Positions 51,359-60,586 of a stretch of DNA of 64,000 bases are shown in pieces. The translations under genes and the position numbers were made by a program. How positions within the stretch are numbered: the first letter of the stretch is position 1; every line of letters starts with the position of its first letter. Origin of the DNA: Runella sp. MFBS21 (GTDB lineage Bacteria; Bacteroidota; Bacteroidia; Cytophagales; Spirosomataceae); assembly GCF_029433105.1 (NCBI RefSeq), contig NZ_JARNTW010000028.1, positions 17,322 through 81,321 on the forward strand. The letters run 5' to 3'. The notes under the pieces were generated by a model, which did not search any database, was not told the DNA's origin, and saw only the letters and a program-made list of their open reading frames with translations.

Positions 51359-52710
51359 ATAATTCTCAAAAAACCGTCCGCAAACTAAGCCAAAAACAGT
51401 ATCAATTAGTGGCTTTAGCCATCGGTGCTATTTTTGGTTTAGGTTTGGTGCTTTGGAGTTTAGGCGTTTTTAAATCTGAAGAAACACCTGCAACCCAAGA
51501 AAACAAGACCGAAACGTTGGCTAGTGTACCAGCGGCCAAAAATCAGCCGCTTGAAAACGATAAATACAAACACGTAGACAAAAACGACCCTCGTTTTTCA
51601 AAGTCTGATAACAGCCTAGCGGTTGGTTACGTCGTGGGAGCACCGCAAAACGACCAAACAAGTACCAATGAAGGTCTTTCCGAACAGGACTTTCAGGCCG
51701 TTGAAACGGCAGGAGCACAAAGTTACCAACCGCAAAGCCCCACCCGAAAAAAACAGCAAATCTATCAACAAAGCATTGCGAGGCAACGAGCAATCCAACG
51801 CGAACAGGCTAGATTAGCGGATCCTAATTATGCTTTGTATCAGAAATCTCCCGAAGAATTAAGAGAGGAGCGGCAAGAGGCCAAGGACCGGGAAATCAAC
51901 CAACGAACGGCTCAACTTGTATTGGACAACTTAGAAAAAAATCAAAACCAAGTTCAAGCCCCTCAGTCTGCTCCTACCACTGTTAAGAAAAAAAACGACG
52001 AGGAAGAAAAGGATATAACCCCTAAAAAAAAGGAATCCCCGTTGACTGAGATTCAGCCCGAAATTCAGAAAAACACCATAGGAATGCCCGTTACCAAGGT
52101 TGGGTTTTTCTATAATGTTTCAATGAAAAACAAAAACAGTTATTCGGCAAATGATGCTGTTTTAGCGGTCGTACATGGAAACGGAAGCGGAGGCATCAAA
52201 ATCCAAAACGGAACCACGGCCAAAATTCGACTCCTCCAGAACATCATTTTTAGGGTAAAAGGTGAACCTATTTTGTTGGAAAAAGGAACAATCCTAAACG
52301 GTCGATGCAGCATTGGAGAAGAACGGGTTTATATTTCCATTACATCGATGGTTATCGGAAATGCCATTTACCCACTGACTGTACAGGCTTTTGACATGGA
52401 TGGGCAATTAGGCATCTACGTACCCAATTTGCGGGAAAAAAATATGCTGGCTCAAAACCTGAGTCGAACCGCTACCGGTCCTTTAAATGGAGGTTTTTTT
52501 GTGGGGCAAGGCGGTATTGCGCAACAAGTAGGAACGCAGGTCGCCGTGCAAGCTGCCCAACAGACGATGCAATCTGCCCGTCAATACGCCACTACCAAGG
52601 CCCAAAATCCCAAGGTGACCATTCGCCCTAACTACCAAATCCTTTTGAAATCATCTGATTTTACCCCAACCACTTCCAATGCCCCCACAAGCCATGAAGA
52701 AATTAATTAG
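51346..52710 (+). CDS. traM: TraM-like (VirB10-like) protein
   Basis: 454 residues from ATG 51346 (METVDNSQKTVRKLSQ); the frame opens at 51322. One membrane segment (LVALAIGAIFGLGLVLWSLGVF), a long Gln/Pro/Lys-rich periplasmic spacer (about 60-235) and a C-terminal domain with VLAVVHGNGSGGIKIQNGTTAKIRLLQNI and KGTILNGRCSIGEERVYISI, matching TraM. It spans the envelope and links ATPases to the outer-membrane complex. Overlaps traL by 13 nt and traN by 17 nt. Confidence 0.87.
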   Translation: METVDNSQKTVRKLSQKQYQLVALAIGAIFGLGLVLWSLGVFKSEETPATQENKTETLASVPAAKNQPLENDKYKHVDKNDPRFSKSDNSLAVGYVVGAPQNDQTSTNEGLSEQDFQAVETAGAQSYQPQSPTRKKQQIYQQSIARQRAIQREQARLADPNYALYQKSPEELREERQEAKDREINQRTAQLVLDNLEKNQNQVQAPQSAPTTVKKKNDEEEKDITPKKKESPLTEIQPEIQKNTIGMPVTKVGFFYNVSMKNKNSYSANDAVLAVVHGNGSGGIKIQNGTTAKIRLLQNIIFRVKGEPILLEKGTILNGRCSIGEERVYISITSMVIGNAIYPLTVQAFDMDGQLGIYVPNLREKNMLAQNLSRTATGPLNGGFFVGQGGIAQQVGTQVAVQAAQQTMQSARQYATTKAQNPKVTIRPNYQILLKSSDFTPTTSNAPTSHEEIN

Positions 52711-53617
52711 TCTTTTCTTATTGCCCTTTTTTTTACAGGCACAAAGACCCGTGGAAAATGCCAACAAGCAAATGTTTAACGAAGTATTTGCTAATCGCAA
52801 CCAATACCTTTTGGCTCTTGATAAAGCCTCCGTCATTGGTAGCTATCCCTTAGGAGTCAGCGAGCAAAAAACCGTACACGTCTTATTCCCGTCCGAAATA
52901 AAAGAGATTGACGTAGGTAATCAAAACGTAATTGTGCAAGTCACCGAGGCTTTTAACAACGTTTTGCGGGTGAAGGCCAACGCGCGCGGAACCTTCAAAG
53001 AAACCAACGTAACCGTCATTTGTAAGGACGGTAAACTCTACAGCTTCCTTGCCAATTACCAAGACAATCCCGAAGTAATCAACCTAAGTATAGGCTATAA
53101 CCAAACCGCCGACGAACGTATTTCTAAGGAGCTTGGTATCAACTTTCATCATCAGAAGGTATTAGATGAAAACGACGAAAGTTTCACCGAGATTCAAGAC
53201 CTCAGCGAAAGAGCCTTAGACAAACGTAACTACATTAGTAACGTAGGTGTATATACCATGAAAGTGACGGCACTTCTTAGGGGGATCTATACCAAGGGCG
53301 ATAACCTCTATTATCAGGTAGAGGTCAAAAACAGGTCTGAAATTGACTATCGAATCGATTTTGCCAAGGTCTTTATCTCTGATATTTCGGAAATAAAACG
53401 GGTAGCGGTGCAAGAGGAAGAAGTACCCGTAAAATACCACCTGCCAACGGATAAAAACATTCCGAGTAATACGGATAAAATGTATGTTTTTGTCGTACCA
53501 GTCAAGGCTATATCTGCTTCTAAGCAGGTGGATTTTGAAATCTTTGAAGAGAAAGGAGCGCGACATTTACGCTTTACTATCTCCCATAAATTAATTCAAA
53601 AAGCAAAACAGCTATGA
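52694..53617 (+). CDS. traN: TraN-like (DUF4138, VirB9-like) protein
   Basis: 307 residues from ATG 52694 (MKKLISLFLLPFFLQAQ, signal peptide); an upstream in-frame ATG at 52679 adds five residues. The mature region has KTVHVLFPSEIKEIDVGNQN, VLRVKANARGTFKETNVTVI and a C-terminal KQVDFEIFEEKGARHLRFTI, as in TraN. It forms part of the outer-membrane complex. The stop overlaps the next ATG. Confidence 0.88.
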   Translation: MKKLISLFLLPFFLQAQRPVENANKQMFNEVFANRNQYLLALDKASVIGSYPLGVSEQKTVHVLFPSEIKEIDVGNQNVIVQVTEAFNNVLRVKANARGTFKETNVTVICKDGKLYSFLANYQDNPEVINLSIGYNQTADERISKELGINFHHQKVLDENDESFTEIQDLSERALDKRNYISNVGVYTMKVTALLRGIYTKGDNLYYQVEVKNRSEIDYRIDFAKVFISDISEIKRVAVQEEEVPVKYHLPTDKNIPSNTDKMYVFVVPVKAISASKQVDFEIFEEKGARHLRFTISHKLIQKAKQL

Positions 53618-54189
53618 GAATCATCCTTTTTTTTATACTACTTCTTTCGGGTTTGGCTCACGGCCAGACCCACCTGAGAGGGCAACGTTACATTCAGCTA
53701 GAGGCAGGAGCCTACGACGAGGTTTTACCAAGCCTACAAAAAGGGGAAATGAATTACCAATTTAGAGTAGGGCTAGGATCCTACTCTAAACAGCTAAGGG
53801 GCGGAATGTTTTTTGTAGGATATGCTACCAAATCAACGCCACTTGTCGATGATGAAGGCAATCAAATAGGGGTGCTTATACCGGTTAACCAGTACACGGT
53901 TGGGTATCAGCATGAGCTTAACCTCATTGAAAACGCCACAAAAACCTTTTTGGTGAAACTTCCTTTTTCTGGCTTTCTAGGCTATGAAAGTCTCAATAAC
54001 AATAAACTCAAATATGGCTCTTATACGCTGCAAAAACGCTCTGATATATTGTTAGGGCTTGCCGCAGGGTTGGAGGTTGAAATTCATAGCTTTTTTATCG
54101 GTTATCGACAAGCCTATCACCTTACTAGTAACTATCAAAAGTTTGGCTCATATCCGTATGTGGGCCTTAAAATCCATTTTTTCCAATGA
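53614..54189 (+). CDS. traO: TraO-like outer-membrane-type protein
   Basis: 191 residues. Signal peptide RIILFFILLLSGLAHGQ. Beta-rich mature part (RYIQLEAGAYDE; YQFRVGLGSYSKQLRGGMFFVGYATKS; FFIGYRQAYHLTSNYQKFG) ending in LKIHFFQ with a C-terminal aromatic pattern typical of outer-membrane barrels. Position and look correspond to TraO. Overlaps traN and the following lipoprotein gene by 4 nt each. Confidence 0.75.
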   Translation: MRIILFFILLLSGLAHGQTHLRGQRYIQLEAGAYDEVLPSLQKGEMNYQFRVGLGSYSKQLRGGMFFVGYATKSTPLVDDEGNQIGVLIPVNQYTVGYQHELNLIENATKTFLVKLPFSGFLGYESLNNNKLKYGSYTLQKRSDILLGLAAGLEVEIHSFFIGYRQAYHLTSNYQKFGSYPYVGLKIHFFQ

Positions 54190-54719
54190 AATACATCTTT
54201 GTTTTTTTCGCTCTAATCGCCGCTCTTAGCTCTTGTAATACACCTATTGAGGTAGACGCCAAAGCTAAAACGGACACGGTTAAAATCATTACCCGTGATA
54301 CTATATATGTCATCAAAAAAGACACTATCAGAGTCACGGATACAGTATATGTCAAGGCCGATACAAGCAGCACCGAGTTTAATTTACTCATTGTTCCGAC
54401 TACTTTTAAGTTAGATACTTTACCAGATAGCAGTCTGTCCGTCACGCTAGAGCTGTACATGCGTCAGCTTCACTTCAATCGCCAAGCGAAGTACTACCTA
54501 CAGTTTGAATCAGAACAGTTTGGGTACTTTGAGTTTAGGAGAGATAACTCTACTGAGCAGTTATTGCCAGGAGACAAGATTTTCTTCTCCTACCAAACTT
54601 TTAGAGACTACCGCTTAATAGGGCGGTATATCACCAAAACAAAAGGGAATCAGGGGCTTACCTTTACGATTTGGGATGAAAAATTTTCAAAAAAAGCATC
54701 AATCACCTTTAAACTTTAA
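54186..54719 (+). CDS. Lipoprotein at the end of the tra operon
   Basis: 177 residues. Lipoprotein signal KYIFVFFALIAALSSC (Cys17). A repetitive Thr/Asp/Val stretch follows (TDTVKIITRDTIYVIKKDTI, RVTDTVYVK), probably a beta-rich or extended stalk, then a small globular domain. No family recognised. It occupies the place of TraP/TraQ in other systems; may anchor the outer-membrane complex. Confidence 0.7.
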   Translation: MKYIFVFFALIAALSSCNTPIEVDAKAKTDTVKIITRDTIYVIKKDTIRVTDTVYVKADTSSTEFNLLIVPTTFKLDTLPDSSLSVTLELYMRQLHFNRQAKYYLQFESEQFGYFEFRRDNSTEQLLPGDKIFFSYQTFRDYRLIGRYITKTKGNQGLTFTIWDEKFSKKASITFKL

Positions 54720-54726
54720 TAATCAA

Positions 54727-55311
54727 ATGGAACTTGCTGGAAAAATCATTGATATACTACCTTCCCAAGAAGGAGAAGGCAAAAATGGTACTTGGAAAAA
54801 GCAACTTGTCATCATAGAAAATGGTGACAAGTTCCCACGCAAAGTATGTATAACCCTTTGGGGAGATTTAGCTATCCAAGAAAAATCCTGTATAGGAAAA
54901 GAGGTAGAAGCCTCTATCAACCTCGAAAGCCAAGAAAACAATGGACGCTGGTACACCGATGTAAAAGCGTGGAAATTTAAAATCCTATGTCTACTACTAT
55001 TATTTGGACTTTTTAGTTGTTCTCAGACAAAAAATAAAGAACTGTTCTTAGGAGAATGGTATAATAAAGATACCCATAAATTTATGGATAAGTGGGTATT
55101 TACTAAAACAGATGAAGGTCAGCTACACGCTCAACACCTTGTCCAAGATGTTGAGAAATATCCCGCTATTAAAAGAGAATATGCTACTAGTTTAGATGAA
55201 TCTGGTAACATTGTAATTCATGGTGGTATGGATATTAAAGGTAACGTGTCAGATGATAAATTATATCTTTTAGGTCGTATCTATCATAAATATGGTGCAA
55301 GTGACAAGTAA
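54727..55311 (+). CDS. DUF3127 OB-fold domain fused to a lipoprotein-like segment
   Basis: 194 residues from ATG 54727; the frame is open from 54676. Residues 1-80 are DUF3127: MELAGKIIDILPSQEGEGKN, GTWKKQLVIIENG, FPRKVCITLWGD, NNGRWYTDVKAWKF, a single-strand-DNA-binding-like OB fold normally found alone at about 120 residues. Directly after the W-KF end comes KILCLLLLFGLFSCSQTKNK, a complete lipoprotein signal with lipobox Cys, followed by a 90-residue globular part (LGEWYNKDTHKFMDKWVF). No stop or ATG separates the two. Either a fusion or two genes of which the second uses an alternative start. Confidence 0.7.
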   Translation: MELAGKIIDILPSQEGEGKNGTWKKQLVIIENGDKFPRKVCITLWGDLAIQEKSCIGKEVEASINLESQENNGRWYTDVKAWKFKILCLLLLFGLFSCSQTKNKELFLGEWYNKDTHKFMDKWVFTKTDEGQLHAQHLVQDVEKYPAIKREYATSLDESGNIVIHGGMDIKGNVSDDKLYLLGRIYHKYGASDK

Positions 55312-55413
55312 AAAGCTAAACAAGAAAATGCCTATAATTGAAGAGGTATTTTTTTTATTGATTTAGTATATTTTTCAAGAGGGTCTTGGGTATGTCAATT
55401 GTAGTTGCTTCTT

Positions 55414-55443
55414 TTGCAGAAAGAGAATTTTCTCTTTCTGCAA
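55414..55443. promoter_or_regulatory. Perfect 30-bp palindrome upstream of the recombinase-like gene
   Basis: TTGCAGAAAGAGAA and its complement TTCTCTTTCTGCAA flank a TT centre (14-bp perfect arms). It ends 12 nt before ATG 55456, a position suited to an operator or a recombination site; it could also be a terminator stem. Confidence 0.65.
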
Positions 55444-55455
55444 CCCCTAAACTAC

Positions 55456-55992
55456 ATGCAAACAGTAGGGTTTACCCAAGAAATTAGAGAGTCATCACCT
55501 GAAATGAGTGCCATCAAAACTCTAACTGAAAATATTTTAATTGGTGAATACAAAGACCTCGAAAGTATTCTTCATACTATGCAAGTGGGTGACTGTTTGG
55601 TTGTTTACAAGCTATCTCAGTTAGGGAACAATATAGCTATAATCAATAAAAATGTCCAACTGATTATAGAGAAGGGTATTCACCTTAAAAGTTTAGCAGA
55701 AGGGATAGACTCTGCAAGTGTGGAGGGTAAACGGCAAGTTGAATTAATTGCCCATTTAGCAGAACAAACAATAGAATCTCTCACTAAAAGTCGGAAAAAG
55801 GCAGTAGAAAAAGGTACAAAGTTTGGCCCCGCTAAAGGCGCAGTCTATAAGTATGAAGATATTGCTCCTCAGGTATACCAGATGTATCTTGATAAAAAGC
55901 ATACAATTGAAGAGATAAGAACCCACTTTGGGATAGGCTCTAGAGGAACCGTGTATAAGATTATCAAGCGGTTTGAAAATCTACCACAGTAA
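55456..55992 (+). CDS. Divergent, probably inactive serine-recombinase-like protein
   Basis: 178 residues from ATG 55456, chosen because the palindrome lies just before it; the frame is open from 55405. The order of the resolvase domain is visible: YKDLESILHTMQVGDCLVVYKLSQLGNN, IIEKGIHLKSLAEGIDS, ELIAHLAEQTIESLTKSRKKAVEKG, then a C-terminal HTH (EEIRTHFGIGSRGTVYKIIK). The N-terminal nucleophile region (Y.RVS) is not recognisable and DRL.R reads SQLGNN, so the key Ser and Arg residues seem lost. It might now act as a DNA-binding regulator. Confidence 0.75.
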   Translation: MQTVGFTQEIRESSPEMSAIKTLTENILIGEYKDLESILHTMQVGDCLVVYKLSQLGNNIAIINKNVQLIIEKGIHLKSLAEGIDSASVEGKRQVELIAHLAEQTIESLTKSRKKAVEKGTKFGPAKGAVYKYEDIAPQVYQMYLDKKHTIEEIRTHFGIGSRGTVYKIIKRFENLPQ

Positions 55993-56029
55993 GGCTGTTT
56001 GAGAAAGACTGTTTTTTTATGTGATTGGA

Positions 56030-56070
56030 AATGTACGTTTCTGAGGTTATTCACATCAGAGACGTACATT
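56030..56070. terminator. Hairpin between convergent genes
   Basis: AATGTACGT-T-TCTGA and TCAGA-G-ACGTACATT form 15-nt arms with one mismatch around an 11-nt loop, located between the convergent genes ending at 55992 and 56112. Probably a bidirectional terminator, though neither side has a long T-tract. Confidence 0.55.
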
Positions 56071-56111
56071 AGAAAGAGAAATATTCAAAAAAAGCCCCCA
56101 TTTACCACCAT

Positions 56112-57875
56112 CTAAGGCGCGTTTACTTTGCTATTCTGACTGTAAAAAACAATACTACCCGTCGATTGATTTTTGATATGGACTTTCTTTTTGAAAGTAT
56201 TTTGCCCCTCACATCCATCCGCGCCACTTCCTGTTTTGGTAAAACTAGCATTAAAAAAAGTAGATTTTCCGATTCCAATCCGACTTGTGGTTACTTGCAG
56301 CGGACTTTCAAAGTTAGATTCATAGAACTGTACTGCCCCCGTCCCCATATTGATTGTCTGAGGAGTCGTGGCACCTAGCTGCGTGAAACGCGCTAAGGTC
56401 AACAAACCATAACCAAATTGGTCGACTGAGACTGTTTTGCCCGATATCAGCGTTGAAAAACCCGTATTTTCTCCCCACACAATCCCATTGTAGCTAGCAG
56501 GATGCGTCGACATCCTGATGTTGCCTTCGTAAGTAGTCGACCCAGAGTAAGAAGCCCGTAACGCCCCCCATGGATTATTACCTTGGATAAACTCCGCATC
56601 TGATTTGAAAACATCTGGCCCATACCCTCCTAATACCCAATGGTCTCCAAATTCATTGTGAAATTTGATTGTTCCCTCAAAACGAGAGAAACCCGGACAT
56701 ACCCCTCCACCAATATAACCACTCGGAGGGGTGCCCGTTAGACCAATTCGTTTCATGGTCGTGGCCTTATGGAAGGTCGAATTTTGATAATGAATGTAAT
56801 CAGCTTGCAGGTTAAGCTCTCGATTGATGGACCACATATAAGCTAGTTTTACCAAGGTATTGGGTCGATAAGAAGTAGGGCTCGAAGTTGAACCTAGCTG
56901 AATATTGAGCGGAGCCGTACTGGCACTGCCGTAAAACGATGAATAGCTCATCCGCAAATCCCCGTATAAAAAAGGAACCGATGGGGGAATGACAAAATCG
57001 GCTGCTTCTTCAAAATTACTCCAAGATAATTCTACCAAAGCACCCTCTCGGTTTTTAAGAATAAAATCTTCTTTGTACAAACAGCCTCCCAGCGAAATGT
57101 GTGCTTTGCGGGTGTCCACTTCGGTTTCGTCATCAAATTGAGCATTGCCCAGCCAAATGTAAGAATTGAAGCTGTTGGTGTTGTCAAAAAAACGAGCCTT
57201 CTTAAGGCACCGGATTTTGCCTCCATTGAGACAGATTTGCAGGTGCCCCTCGTCGGCGTGAACATTGCGAAACTCCACATCATCCTCAAAAACCGTGGGT
57301 GAATTGTAGGAATTGTTGGCATCGACCACTACCAACCAGCCTTTGCCTACATTGCTGATGATTGTTTTGCCTTTGTAGGTATCGACAAACCCCCGACCTA
57401 TCTCAAAAGTAGTCCAGTCGCCGGTGTGGGCTTCTAGCGTAAAATCGTTGTGGTAGGTATTGTTGCCCCCCATACCGCCGAGATAATTGTTGGTACCCGC
57501 CGAATTGATACGCAAGGTGAGATTGCCATAAAACTGACTGTTTTGCACATTTCCCGTGCGACTCGCATCAATTACCCCCCCGTTGGAAGTCAGATTGCCC
57601 CAGTTCATCCAGTACAGTCCGTAAACGGTCACGGTATAAGTCCCAATATCGAGATTGCCCCCTCCTTCCACCGTCAAACCTCCCGTGACCACATTGGAGG
57701 TAAGGATAGGACAGGTACTACAACTAGCTACCACGGCCGCCGTAGAAGAGTTGGGAACGCCCGCACTCCAATTGCCCGCCGTGTTCCAATCTGTGTCAAC
57801 GGCTCCCGTCCAGTAGGTTTGGGAATACCCCAGAAAAGGAAGCAGGAAAAGAAAGTAAAAAATAATCTTTTTCAT
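56112..57875 (-). CDS. Hypothetical large secreted beta-rich protein
   Basis: 587 residues. Signal peptide KKIIFYFLFLLPFLGYSQ, immediately followed by TYWTGAVDTDWNTAGNWSAG, a motif often found at the start of Bacteroidota surface proteins and adhesins. The remainder is Gly/Asn/Thr/Ser-rich with repeating beta strands, suggestive of a beta-helix. No C-terminal sorting domain is evident (ends YSQNSKVNAP), so the secretion route beyond Sec is unclear. The gene is transcribed towards the tra operon. Confidence 0.8.
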   Translation of the reverse strand: MKKIIFYFLFLLPFLGYSQTYWTGAVDTDWNTAGNWSAGVPNSSTAAVVASCSTCPILTSNVVTGGLTVEGGGNLDIGTYTVTVYGLYWMNWGNLTSNGGVIDASRTGNVQNSQFYGNLTLRINSAGTNNYLGGMGGNNTYHNDFTLEAHTGDWTTFEIGRGFVDTYKGKTIISNVGKGWLVVVDANNSYNSPTVFEDDVEFRNVHADEGHLQICLNGGKIRCLKKARFFDNTNSFNSYIWLGNAQFDDETEVDTRKAHISLGGCLYKEDFILKNREGALVELSWSNFEEAADFVIPPSVPFLYGDLRMSYSSFYGSASTAPLNIQLGSTSSPTSYRPNTLVKLAYMWSINRELNLQADYIHYQNSTFHKATTMKRIGLTGTPPSGYIGGGVCPGFSRFEGTIKFHNEFGDHWVLGGYGPDVFKSDAEFIQGNNPWGALRASYSGSTTYEGNIRMSTHPASYNGIVWGENTGFSTLISGKTVSVDQFGYGLLTLARFTQLGATTPQTINMGTGAVQFYESNFESPLQVTTSRIGIGKSTFFNASFTKTGSGADGCEGQNTFKKKVHIKNQSTGSIVFYSQNSKVNAP

Positions 57876-57920
57876 TATTTGAATAGTTTTGAATAGCTAA
57901 CGATGCTGTATATACTTTAT

Positions 57921-59024
57921 CTATATCCGAATGATATTGACGTTGCCATTGACGACCCTGATTCTGACCGGACGCTTGCCGTTGCGAATCACCCTTGAAA
58001 TCTGCGTGTGGCGGCTCATGAGGCGTTTGCTTTCGGTATCGACCACTTCTTCGGCTTTTATGGAGCCAAGGTCTAAAAAACTATTGACCCGATTGAGAAT
58101 GTTGAAGTTTTTGTTTTGAACCAAAGTAATCACAAAATCCCCCGCAAAATTCAGCGGTACATACAAATCGACATTGCCTTCTTGGGCTTCAATCACCACG
58201 GGCTCGAGAGAGGTGGAGTTGACGGCCATTTGTACCACCACACCCCCTAGGCGATTTTGAGCCCTTACGCCCATGCTAGCAGGAGCTACGTTGAGGCTTC
58301 CTTCAGTGGTTTTGAGGTGCACATTTTTTCCCGCATTTTTGACGACAATATTCCCTTTGACAGCCGTGAAGGTACCTCCCTCGGGGGCATTGGCTACTTC
58401 TACTTCAGCTTGCTCAAAACTCAAGTCAAAAGGGGCATAGCGGCGGGTTTTGAAGTAATTGGTGGTGGTTTTGTAAATGACCTTGCCTTCTTGGCTGATC
58501 CCTACCAAACCTCCACCCACGTCTTGCAGGGTGACGGTGCCCGTTTTGGTCATCACAAAACCGCTGGCCTCCGAGTCGGTAACGGTGATGTTGTGATTGT
58601 CGGTTTTGAGTTCCATTCTGCCTGAGGAACGCACGACCGAGAGGTTTCCTTTTTCGGCTCTTCCAATCACGTTGGCATTGACATCAATCAAAGAAACATC
58701 GCCGGTTGAGGTCAGGAAGTTGAGTTTGTAATTGGGAGGAACGGGCAAGGTGACATTGCCGTGGGATTTGCCTTCATCTTCTTTTTTGGTAAAGACCGTG
58801 ACCTTGTTATTGGCCGTTTCGTTGCGTCGTTTGATGAGTGAATCGGCTTTGTTTTGGCGATTGCTGAGGGCTCCTTTGACGGCGGTGGCGCTATTGGCTC
58901 CCGCAAAAGTAACACTTCCGCTGGTCAACAACCGAACTTCTACCGTGGAATCGCTGGGGTAGCGTTGGGCAATGGCCGATAAATAACCGCAGCCTAAAAG
59001 TAAAAGTAAAATGCTGGTTTTCAT
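57921..59024 (-). CDS. Secreted DUF4097-like beta-strand protein
   Basis: 367 residues. Signal peptide KTSILLLLLGCGYLSAIAQ. The mature part has repeated short beta units typical of the DUF4097/putative adhesin fold (NLSVVRSSGRMELKTDNHNI; EGSLNVAPASMGV; EGNVDLYVPLNFAGDFVI; LDLGSIKAEEV). Ends GKRPVRIRVVNGNVNIIRI. Function unknown. Forms a minus-strand series with the leucine-rich-repeat gene (30-nt gap) and the adhesin-like gene. Confidence 0.78.
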   Translation of the reverse strand: MKTSILLLLLGCGYLSAIAQRYPSDSTVEVRLLTSGSVTFAGANSATAVKGALSNRQNKADSLIKRRNETANNKVTVFTKKEDEGKSHGNVTLPVPPNYKLNFLTSTGDVSLIDVNANVIGRAEKGNLSVVRSSGRMELKTDNHNITVTDSEASGFVMTKTGTVTLQDVGGGLVGISQEGKVIYKTTTNYFKTRRYAPFDLSFEQAEVEVANAPEGGTFTAVKGNIVVKNAGKNVHLKTTEGSLNVAPASMGVRAQNRLGGVVVQMAVNSTSLEPVVIEAQEGNVDLYVPLNFAGDFVITLVQNKNFNILNRVNSFLDLGSIKAEEVVDTESKRLMSRHTQISRVIRNGKRPVRIRVVNGNVNIIRI

Positions 59025-59053
59025 AATTCTTACATTAAGTTGATACCTTCATT

Positions 59054-60586
59054 TCATTTAAGGAAATCCAATTGTCTGACCTGTAAAGGTGAAACGGAGG
59101 TTTGTAATAGACTATTTTTAAGTTTTTCGACTTCTGCTACGGGCAATTGTTTGAAATCAAAACTGAGATGACTTAACTGCTTTAGATTAGACAAATCTGG
59201 CAGCGATTGGAGGGGGTTTTTGTCTAGCGATAGCGAGCTAAGGTTTTTTAATTGGCCGATTTGAGCAGGAAGCGTTTTGAGTTGATTGCCAAGTAACTGG
59301 AGGTTTTTGAGGCTGCCCAATTCTCCAATGCCAGCGGGGAGTTGTTGTAAGTGGTTAAAGTTGAGGTCTAGATTTTTGAGTTTAGCTAATTTTCCAATCG
59401 ACTCAGGCAATGTCTTGAGTGTGTTGCCATTCAATTGCAAGTTTTCTAATAATTTTAAATCCCCTAATGATTTTGGAAGTGCCTCTAACTGATTTTGATT
59501 AAGATTCAACAGCTTTAATTCTTTCAAGCTACCGATGTTTTCGGGCAGTTTCAGCAACTGATTTTGGGACAAATTGAGCTGTTTGAGATTGCCTAAGTTA
59601 CCCAAGGTTTGGGGCAAAGATTGCAGCGGGTTTTGGGATAAATCGAGCAATTTTAGGTTTGACAAAGAGCCAATCGATTCATGCAGGGATTGGAAGCGAT
59701 TGCCAGACAAATGCAACTGCTCCAACATTTTCAAATCCCCGACAGAAGACGGCAAATCCGTGAGACGACACTGCAGGGCGGTCAGTTGTTTGAGTTGTGT
59801 AAGCTTCCCTAGGTTTTCAGGCAATTGGGCAATTGGATTGGCGCTGAGATTGAGGGATTTTAGGTTTTTTAAATCGGTCAGTGATGATGGCAATTCCGTG
59901 AGGCGATTGTTGACCAGACTCAATTCTTGCAGCTGCCCTAGCTGATTGATGCTTTTGGGCAATTGGGTCAAATAACCATTGTTGAGATTGAGAGACTGCA
60001 AGTTTTTGAATTGACCGATTGATTCGGGGAGTTCTTGAAGATTGTTGAGCGATAACCGCAACACTTTTTCGGGTTCTTTCAATGCCTCCGTAAGGGAAGT
60101 ATAGAGGGGGGTATGTTGCAAATCCTCTGGTCGTAAAAGTATGCCTTTAAGCTCATTGCCCCTGAGTTGGAGGTTTTTGAGAGTAGGAAGTTGCTGTAGA
60201 TTTTGGGGAATTTCTTTGAGGCGGTTATTGGCTAGGTTTAGTACTTCCAATTGAGGAAGATTGGCCAAAGTAGCCGGTAAGTCCGTCAATTGATTATTGG
60301 CAAGGCGCAGTTCCTTGAGTTTTTTTAGTTTGCCAATGTTAGCGGGCAGGCTTTGTAGGGAGGTGCCTTCTACTTGCAACACTTCCAAATTCTTGAACTT
60401 ATGGAGTTTGCGCTCCAACCCTTTTACCTCATTCAACACCAACTTTTTGACTTCTTTGGGGTGTTTTAGGGCTGTTTTGAGGTCGGTGTAGTGACCTTCT
60501 TGCTGAGGTAATTGGGCTTTTAGAAAACCACCAAAACTCAGTACCAAAATAATACTAGTGATGTACAATTTCATAAGATTATTCAT
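59054..60586 (-). CDS. Secreted leucine-rich-repeat protein
   Basis: 510 residues; an alternative ATG at 60574 (MKLYITSIILVLSFGGFLKAQ) gives a cleaner signal peptide. From about residue 45 to 480 there are roughly 18 leucine-rich repeats of 23 residues (for example LPESIGKLAKLKNLDLNFNH and LPKSLGDLKLLENLQLNGNT), the plant/bacterial LPxxIGxLxxLxxLxLxxNx type. Such solenoids bind proteins or peptides. The start overlaps the end of the Rhs-type gene by 8 nt, so the two are coupled. No enzymatic domain is fused. Confidence 0.9.
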   Translation of the reverse strand: MNNLMKLYITSIILVLSFGGFLKAQLPQQEGHYTDLKTALKHPKEVKKLVLNEVKGLERKLHKFKNLEVLQVEGTSLQSLPANIGKLKKLKELRLANNQLTDLPATLANLPQLEVLNLANNRLKEIPQNLQQLPTLKNLQLRGNELKGILLRPEDLQHTPLYTSLTEALKEPEKVLRLSLNNLQELPESIGQFKNLQSLNLNNGYLTQLPKSINQLGQLQELSLVNNRLTELPSSLTDLKNLKSLNLSANPIAQLPENLGKLTQLKQLTALQCRLTDLPSSVGDLKMLEQLHLSGNRFQSLHESIGSLSNLKLLDLSQNPLQSLPQTLGNLGNLKQLNLSQNQLLKLPENIGSLKELKLLNLNQNQLEALPKSLGDLKLLENLQLNGNTLKTLPESIGKLAKLKNLDLNFNHLQQLPAGIGELGSLKNLQLLGNQLKTLPAQIGQLKNLSSLSLDKNPLQSLPDLSNLKQLSHLSFDFKQLPVAEVEKLKNSLLQTSVSPLQVRQLDFLK

